From positions 1 to 43,965 of the forward strand of contig JAUSFN010000034.1 in NCBI GenBank assembly GCA_030649935.1: a stretch of 43,965 nt of DNA, written 5' to 3'. A model generated the notes under the pieces. That model searched no databases. It had not been told where the DNA came from and saw only the letters and a program-made list of their open reading frames with translations. Of this stretch, positions 38,370-43,965 are shown one piece after another. A program made the position numbers and the translations under genes. The DNA comes from Candidatus Planktophila sp. (GTDB lineage: Bacteria; Actinomycetota; Actinomycetes; Nanopelagicales; Nanopelagicaceae). Positions within the stretch are counted from its first letter, which is position 1. The number at the start of each line of letters is the position of its first letter.

Positions 38370-39892
38370 AAAGTTTTAAGGGATTTAAGAATTTCTGCAA
38401 TTCCTAGGTTTCGATTGGTTAAGTTCAAACGAAGTAGTGGATATTTTCTTGAAGTTAGCGCTTTCCCATCGCCTAAAGCCTGCGCGGCGATCAATGTTTT
38501 GAAGCCAAAGTTTTGACCAGGAATTTCATAATCACGATCTACATTACCTGTGATTTGCAGGAAGGCCCCGTTTTGTTGGCCGCCCTTGTGGAACTGTCCC
38601 GTTGAATGTAGAAAGCGTGGACCCCAACCGAAAGTTACTGGCCGCCCAGATTTCTGCGAAAGAAGAGAGCGAAGTTCAAGAATTGCAGCATCATCGCGCC
38701 GATCTAAATAGGCCATTACAGCGACGTAGCCATCTTCAGGTATTAATTCAATAAAACGTGTCAGGCTATCTCCGATTGTAGAACCCCGACCAAATATCTC
38801 TACTGCGCCATCGATAGCATCGGGAGTGAAGTTTGGTAAAACGCCATTCCACTTATGTAATAACGCTGCGGTCGCCTCTTTCGCCTCCGTCACATTTGGT
38901 TGGTTAAATGGATCGATTCCAAGGGCTGCACCCACTAGGGCTGTGACCCACTCCCAAATTATGAACTGCGAGGCAAGATCAGTTTCGAGCACTAAATCTG
39001 CCACTCCACTGAAAGCGATTGAAAAGAATTCACTGTCGACTTCTTCTTTAACCACAATCGGAAGACGTCCAACCTGATTCTTTCCGGTTGATTCGGCAAC
39101 TAATTGTTCGGCCCAATCACTAAGTCCCGGCATATCGCAACCACTATCGGAGTAAGACATATATTGGCCAGAAAGATAAGAGATTGCATATGCCATATCT
39201 ACAACAAGCGTCGAATCTTTTAGGAAGGCTGCCTTTGTCTCACTTGCATTATCGAGCAATACCGAGACATCCACGCCAATGAGTGAAGCCGGAACTAATC
39301 CAAATGCACTTAAAGCGCTAAAACGACCCCCGACTTGTGGGTCGGCATTTACAACTGTGAAACCACCTGCACGCGCCTGTCTATCCAGCGGTGAATCTGG
39401 ATCCGTAACTATTATGATGTGGTCTGTCGGTTTTAAATTCGCATCTATAAATGCTTTTTCAAAGAGTGCGCGTTGTGAGGCGGTTTCAATAGTGGATCCT
39501 GATTTTGAGCTTACAATAACTAAGGTTGCATTTAAATCAAATGAGAGAGCATGTCTAATGTAGTTAGGATCAGTTGAATCCAAAACAAAAAGTTCGCGGT
39601 TAAAGGTTTTAGCAATTACCTCCGGACCAAGTGATGAACCACCCATGCCGCACAGAATGATATGCAACTTGTCGCGATGCTTGGCCGAAAGCGCATCAAG
39701 TTGGGGTAGTAACTCTCTGGATGTTTCAGGTAAATCAATCCAGTTCAATCGAAGCATCGCCTCTGCTTGAGCATCCGAGCCCCAGATAGAAGAATCTTTA
39801 AGCGCAAGTCGATTATGGAATTCGCGAAGAGCTACATAACGTGGATCGGATCTATCAATCTGCGAAATTACTCTGCCACTTAACCTGATCAT
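38366..39892 (-). CDS. pgi: Glucose-6-phosphate isomerase
   Basis: Pgi interconverts glucose-6-phosphate and fructose-6-phosphate. It has 508 residues. The GMGGSSLGPEV loop (82-92) and the phosphate-binding SSKSGSTIET (128-137) are clear SIS-domain motifs. The protein resembles the isomerase half of the fused transaldolase/phosphoglucose isomerase found in some bacteria more than the classical E. coli-type Pgi. Here the two are separate genes joined by an ATGA overlap (39889-39892). It is the last gene of the ctaA-tkt-tal-pgi run and meets rbpA tail to tail with a 4-bp overlap. Confidence 0.92.
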   Translation of the reverse strand: MIRLSGRVISQIDRSDPRYVALREFHNRLALKDSSIWGSDAQAEAMLRLNWIDLPETSRELLPQLDALSAKHRDKLHIILCGMGGSSLGPEVIAKTFNRELFVLDSTDPNYIRHALSFDLNATLVIVSSKSGSTIETASQRALFEKAFIDANLKPTDHIIIVTDPDSPLDRQARAGGFTVVNADPQVGGRFSALSAFGLVPASLIGVDVSVLLDNASETKAAFLKDSTLVVDMAYAISYLSGQYMSYSDSGCDMPGLSDWAEQLVAESTGKNQVGRLPIVVKEEVDSEFFSIAFSGVADLVLETDLASQFIIWEWVTALVGAALGIDPFNQPNVTEAKEATAALLHKWNGVLPNFTPDAIDGAVEIFGRGSTIGDSLTRFIELIPEDGYVAVMAYLDRRDDAAILELRSLLSQKSGRPVTFGWGPRFLHSTGQFHKGGQQNGAFLQITGNVDRDYEIPGQNFGFKTLIAAQALGDGKALTSRKYPLLRLNLTNRNLGIAEILKSLKTF

Positions 39893-40974
39893 TTATTTTG
39901 AGCCTTAGCTACTGTAGCTAGAAGCTCTTCCCAAGCCTGTGCAAATTTCTTAACTCCATCGATTTCTAGCGCAGTGGTTACTGCATTAAGGGAGATATTG
40001 AGTTCAGAGAGTGATTTAAAAACCTCAACTGCCTCTGCATAATTCGCGGTAATCGTGTCGCCACGTACTATCCCGTGATCAATAAGAGCATCAAGTGTGT
40101 TTTGTGGCATCGTGTTGACAGTATCTGGCGCAACTAACTCAACAACATAACGCGTATCATCGTAAGTTGGATCTTTAACGCCGGTTGATGCCCACAGTGG
40201 GCGTTGTTTATACGCTCCTCGCTCCGCCTGAGCAAGCCAACGCGGTGAAGCAAATTTCTCTTCAAATAATTGATATGCCAAGTGAGCATTAGCGATGGCG
40301 GCCTTTCCCAGAAGTTTCAGGGCAGCCTCACTTGTATCGTTTTTAAGGAGTGCATCTACGGCTGAATCGATGCGACTAACAAAGAAAGAGGCAACGGAGT
40401 GAACATGGGATGGATTGCTAGCTGCCTCTATTCCTGCCATGTATGCATCTATGACTGCGCCGTAACGCTTGACTGAAAAAATTAAAGTCACATTCACCGA
40501 AATACCTGAAGCTAGTAGCGCGGTAATCGCTGGAAGTCCTTCGATAGTGGCTGGAACTTTAATCATCAGATTTGGGCGGTCAATGATTTCCCACAGTTCT
40601 TTTCCTGCAGCGATAGTTCCCATGGTATCGCTGGCTAATCGGGGATCTACTTCAATGCTCACTCGCCCGTCAACGCCTTTACTTGTTCGATAAATATCTC
40701 TGAAAAGATCGCAGGCGCTACGAACATCATCGGTCGTCAAACGTTTTACACATTCTTCAACGCTCAGATCCTTTAAGAGTGAAATATCCTGGGCATACTC
40801 ATCTGCTCCAGCGATGGCAGCGGCAAAAATACTTGGATTAGTAGTTACGCCTACAACACCAGAATGTGCGATCCGAAATGGTAGCGAGTGTGCATCGCTG
40901 CCGGAAATTTTTGCTCTCGATAAGTCATCTAACCAAATGGAAGTTCCGGCCCTGGTCAAATCCTCGATACTCAT
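39889..40974 (-). CDS. tal: Transaldolase
   Basis: Tal transfers a dihydroxyacetone unit between sugar phosphates in the non-oxidative pentose phosphate path. It has 361 residues, the longer actinobacterial form. The Schiff-base lysine is K139 in NLMIKVPAT. VVGVTTNPSIF (40-50) and SVNVTLIFS are family signatures. The start ATG shares one base with the tkt stop (TAATG on the coding strand), and the stop overlaps the pgi start, so the three enzymes are translated as a coupled set. Confidence 0.97.
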   Translation of the reverse strand: MSIEDLTRAGTSIWLDDLSRAKISGSDAHSLPFRIAHSGVVGVTTNPSIFAAAIAGADEYAQDISLLKDLSVEECVKRLTTDDVRSACDLFRDIYRTSKGVDGRVSIEVDPRLASDTMGTIAAGKELWEIIDRPNLMIKVPATIEGLPAITALLASGISVNVTLIFSVKRYGAVIDAYMAGIEAASNPSHVHSVASFFVSRIDSAVDALLKNDTSEAALKLLGKAAIANAHLAYQLFEEKFASPRWLAQAERGAYKQRPLWASTGVKDPTYDDTRYVVELVAPDTVNTMPQNTLDALIDHGIVRGDTITANYAEAVEVFKSLSELNISLNAVTTALEIDGVKKFAQAWEELLATVAKAQNK

Positions 40975-43019
40975 TACAGCGCCGCCTTAATCCGTTTAAC
41001 AATCGCTTCAACGTTGAATCCAAACTCACTGAAGAGGCGTTTAGCATCGGCAGATGCACCGTAATGCTCTAGAGAAATTGATATACCTGCATCTCCGATG
41101 AGCTCTCGCCATCCTTGAGCTATTCCAACTTCGATACTAACTTTCACAGCAATGTGAGGTGTAAGTACTGACTCTCTGTATGAGAGCTCTTGCTCGGCAA
41201 ACCATTCTAAACATGGCGCACTAACTACCCGCACATTGATTCCATCTAATTTGAGAGCGCTTTGAACATCTAAAGCCAATGAGAGTTCTGAGCCCGTTGC
41301 AATTAAAATCGCAACTGGATTTTCAGAGTCCTTTAATACGTACGCGCCTTTTGCCGTGCCAGATGCCGGAGAAGTAATGCTTCTATCGATAACTGGCAAG
41401 TTCTGGCGAGAGAGTAAAATTCCAGCTGGACGATTTCGAATAATTATTTGTTTCCATGCCTCAGCAACCTCATTTGCATCTCCTGGTCTAATGACGTCCA
41501 AACCTGGAATTGCTCGAAGCGCGGCAAAGTGTTCGATCGGCTGATGCGTTGGACCATCTTCCCCAACACCGATGGAATCATGCGTCCATACAAAAGTTGA
41601 TGCGATTTTCATCAGGGCGGCGAGACGAACTGCAGGTCGCATATAGTCGCTAAAGACGGCAAAAGTTCCACCGAAAGATCGAGTCAACCCATGCAATGCG
41701 ATTCCATTTAGAATTGCACCCATCGCATGTTCGCGAATACCGAAATGAATTATTCTGCCGTATGGATCGGCATCTTTAATGAGACTAGTTGAAGGTAAGA
41801 ATGAACCGCCTCCATCGATGCTTGTATTATTTGAACCAGCTAAATCTGCAGAGCCGCCCCAAAACTCAGGAAGAGATTGCGCGATTGCATTAATCACCTC
41901 GCCAGAGGCGGCACGCGTTGCAATCTCTTTTCCTGGCGAAAACACTGGAATGCCAGAGGTCCAATTTTCAGGAAGTGCGCGCTTTTGAAGTCGCTGCAAA
42001 AGCGCCGCCTTCTCAACATTTTCTGCCTCCCAGTGATTAAAAGCTATCTTCCACTCTGCATGCAGAGCGTTGCCTCGAACTTTTACCTCTCGTACATGAG
42101 TTAAAACATCCTCTGGCATTGCAAATTTTTCGTTCGGATCTAAACCTAGTAAAACTTTCGTCGCAGCGACTTCTTCATCACCAAGGGCTGAGCCATGAGA
42201 CTTTCCAGTTCCGCGAAGAGTTGGCGCGGGCCAGGCGATAACCGTTTTTAAACGAATTAGTGAGGGCTTTGTTCTTTCATTTTTCGCGGCAACCATCGCA
42301 GCATCTAGAGCGGTTATATCGACGCTTCCATCACTGGCCGCGTCAACTTCAATGACATGCCAGCCATATGCTCGATATCGCATTGAAACATCTTCGGTGA
42401 AAGCGTTATGCGTATCGCCCTCAATCGAAATTCGATTGTCATCATAAATGACATTGAGATTTCCCAGCTCTTGTACTCCAGCCAGGGATGAGGCTTCAGA
42501 ACTTACTCCCTCTTGCATATCACCATCTGAGCAGATAGACCAGATAGTGTGATCAAAGAGAGATGTAAATGCGGGGGCCTCTGAATCCAGTAAGCCACGT
42601 TCATATCGCGCCGCCATTGCCATTCCTACCGCAGTTGCAACTCCCTGTCCGAGTGGACCAGTAGTCATTTCAACTCCGGCAGTATGACCAAACTCAGGAT
42701 GTCCTGGCGTCATCGAGCCCCACGTTCTGAAGGTTTTAAGATCTTCCATCTCTAATCCGTAGCCACTGTAAAAGAGTTGTGTGTAGAGAGTGAGTGAGGA
42801 GTGTCCACACGAGAGAATAAATCGATCTCTGCCGAGCCAGGTAGGGTCGGAGGGATCATGAATTAAATGGCGCTGAAAGAGAAGATATGCAACGGGAGCC
42901 AACGACATTGCAGTTCCTGGGTGTCCATTTCCAACTCTTTGAACTGAGTCAGCGGCGAGCGCTCGAGCGTAGGCAACTGCACGATCATCGAGTTCATTCC
43001 AAACCGCCATTACCGTCAT
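40974..43019 (-). CDS. tkt: Transketolase
   Basis: Tkt moves two-carbon units between sugar phosphates using thiamine diphosphate and Mg2+. It has 681 residues from ATG 43019. The TPP/metal motif is SDGDMQEG (164-171) followed by an NLNVIYDDNRIS segment. Histidines in NGHPGTAMS, TPGHPEFGHTAGVE and the IREHAMGAILNG segment match the active site. The start was placed at 43019 because it forms an ATGA overlap with the ctaA stop; an open frame reaches 43067 and a second ATG lies at 43010. It is unusual that the upstream coupled gene is ctaA; ctaB or an independent promoter is the usual neighbour. Confidence 0.96.
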   Translation of the reverse strand: MTVMAVWNELDDRAVAYARALAADSVQRVGNGHPGTAMSLAPVAYLLFQRHLIHDPSDPTWLGRDRFILSCGHSSLTLYTQLFYSGYGLEMEDLKTFRTWGSMTPGHPEFGHTAGVEMTTGPLGQGVATAVGMAMAARYERGLLDSEAPAFTSLFDHTIWSICSDGDMQEGVSSEASSLAGVQELGNLNVIYDDNRISIEGDTHNAFTEDVSMRYRAYGWHVIEVDAASDGSVDITALDAAMVAAKNERTKPSLIRLKTVIAWPAPTLRGTGKSHGSALGDEEVAATKVLLGLDPNEKFAMPEDVLTHVREVKVRGNALHAEWKIAFNHWEAENVEKAALLQRLQKRALPENWTSGIPVFSPGKEIATRAASGEVINAIAQSLPEFWGGSADLAGSNNTSIDGGGSFLPSTSLIKDADPYGRIIHFGIREHAMGAILNGIALHGLTRSFGGTFAVFSDYMRPAVRLAALMKIASTFVWTHDSIGVGEDGPTHQPIEHFAALRAIPGLDVIRPGDANEVAEAWKQIIIRNRPAGILLSRQNLPVIDRSITSPASGTAKGAYVLKDSENPVAILIATGSELSLALDVQSALKLDGINVRVVSAPCLEWFAEQELSYRESVLTPHIAVKVSIEVGIAQGWRELIGDAGISISLEHYGASADAKRLFSEFGFNVEAIVKRIKAAL

Positions 43020-43903
43020 TTCACTATGTCCATTTCTTCTCGTTGAACAGATAACCAAATACTCCACGCGCTGATCCAGATTATGACTGATCCGAGAATG
43101 TGGGCTGCAACTAAAAGTTCAGGTACTCCCTGGATATATTGGATAAACCCAATTGCACCTTGAGACAAAGTCAATAGTGCAAAGAGTGCCAATCGCTTTT
43201 TAGTCATCTCCTCTGTCAGAGGGGATAAGAAAAAGATTAAGGTCAACGCCAAGAGAATCGCTACGGCTACTCCGTGAGCAAATACCACACTTTGAATTCG
43301 GACTAGGAGTCGTGGAGCATCGATGTCTCCCGCATGCGGTCCAGCTCCAGTGACAAGCGTTCCAAGAATAATGACGATTGCAGTAAGTGATACATGCAGA
43401 CGAGAAAAAATATCGGGAGTTCGTGGAGATTGTTTTTTACGGGCTGGTCGATGGCGTCGCGTATACAGAGATGTTGCGGCGGAGATCAGAATCGTTGATA
43501 GTAGAAAGTGAGATGCAACTGAAAAAGGATTGAGATCTGTAAGAACAGTAATTCCCCCTAAAACGCCTTGACCAAATATTCCTAAGAATTGGCCAACTGC
43601 TAGGAAGCGTAAATCTCTGCGACCGGCCCGTACAACTACAATAAGTGTGATGAGTGCGGCCACAACGAGAACGAAGGTAAACAACCTATTGGCAAACTCA
43701 ATCCATGAGTGGAACTGACCCTCAATCTGGCCAGCTACAGGTGTAAAAGAGCCTTCGGTGCACTCGGGCCAGGTGGGACATCCCAGACCTGAGCCTGTTA
43801 ATCGAACCGCTCCACCAGTTACGACGATAGCGCCCTGCAAAAAGAGGAGAATCGCCGTAGCTGGGGGGAGGATCCGCGCAGAAAATGTGGCAGATATACT
43901 CAT
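43016..43903 (-). CDS. ctaA: Heme A synthase (CtaA/COX15 family)
   Basis: CtaA oxidises the C8 methyl of heme O to a formyl group, making heme A for cytochrome c oxidase. It has 295 residues and about eight membrane segments. The four expected heme-ligand histidines are visible as H65 (HSWIEFANR), H132 (ASHFLL), H210 (FAHGVAV) and H268 (AAHILGS). The extracytoplasmic cysteine pair C42/C48 (CPTWPEC) matches the conserved redox pair of Bacillus CtaA. ATG 43903 gives the expected N-terminus. Only 62 bp remain upstream in the window. Its stop is fused to the tkt start by an ATGA overlap. The VKOR/Dsb pair elsewhere in the window could act on its cysteine pair, but that is speculation. Confidence 0.93.
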   Translation of the reverse strand: MSISATFSARILPPATAILLFLQGAIVVTGGAVRLTGSGLGCPTWPECTEGSFTPVAGQIEGQFHSWIEFANRLFTFVLVVAALITLIVVVRAGRRDLRFLAVGQFLGIFGQGVLGGITVLTDLNPFSVASHFLLSTILISAATSLYTRRHRPARKKQSPRTPDIFSRLHVSLTAIVIILGTLVTGAGPHAGDIDAPRLLVRIQSVVFAHGVAVAILLALTLIFFLSPLTEEMTKKRLALFALLTLSQGAIGFIQYIQGVPELLVAAHILGSVIIWISAWSIWLSVQREEMDIVK

Positions 43904-43965
43904 GGCCTAACCCTATTGCCCAGCGTGGTTTCGGGGTTGAAGTGGCCAAAGGTGTCGAATTAAGA

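Noticed and set aside
43942-43965. GTG followed by seven open codons at the right edge on the plus strand, possibly the start of a gene divergent from ctaA.
   Set aside because: Only eight codons are visible, the upstream purines are weak and no family can be recognised. It needs the next window.

Overview
The window is a core-genome stretch of a streamlined actinobacterium. The markers are WhiA beside the RapZ/YvcK pair, RbpA, an ANTAR response regulator of the PdtaR type, a UvrB/CoaE neighbourhood, the actinobacterial PolA O-helix motif, and gap-pgk-tpiA-secG followed by transaldolase/transketolase. Base composition is moderate, visibly AT-richer than Streptomyces or Mycobacterium, and intergenic spaces are very small. 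Many genes join by 1-11 bp overlaps and convergent genes touch at their stop codons. That combination suggests a small-genome lineage such as the freshwater acI group (Nanopelagicales), but this placement is inference from gene order and style. The gene order follows, in condensed form, the conserved order remembered from Streptomyces.

Layout. (1) 1-5255: end of the tryptophan operon (trpC 3' end, trpB, trpA), then a disulfide-formation pair (VKOR and a membrane-anchored DsbA-like thioredoxin), lgt and a VIT-family metal transporter. (2) 5382-12789: gltB-gltD (GOGAT) and pyk. (3) 12804-13490: an unusual 73-nt tRNA with a leucine anticodon and the ANTAR regulator pdtaR. (4) 13634-18416: a complete branched-chain amino-acid-type ABC importer, livK-livH-livM-livG-livF, with a palindrome in its predicted promoter and a strong hairpin between livK and livH. 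(5) 18421-22678: PaaI-type thioesterase, polA and an MFS transporter. (6) 22808-31797: rpsA, coaE, uvrB, uvrA, uvrC. (7) 31794-34586: rapZ-yvcK-whiA. (8) 34736-38369: gap-pgk-tpiA, secG, rbpA. (9) 43903-38366, minus strand: ctaA-tkt-tal-pgi, all translationally coupled.

Together these genes cover nitrogen assimilation (GOGAT, Trp synthesis, amino-acid-type uptake), lower glycolysis with the non-oxidative pentose phosphate branch, nucleotide excision repair (all three Uvr subunits), envelope biogenesis (Lgt, SecG, VKOR/Dsb) and growth control (WhiA, RapZ, YvcK, RbpA, PdtaR).

I found no mobile element, CRISPR array, prophage or toxin/defence system, and no stretch over 300 bases without a gene. 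I did not find a convincing undescribed multigene system. The points most worth a second look are the class-I-sized tRNA with a CAA (Leu) anticodon, the palindrome inside the livK promoter spacer, a LivK binding protein with no lipobox cysteine, and the absence of zwf/opcA/pgl from a cluster that usually carries them.
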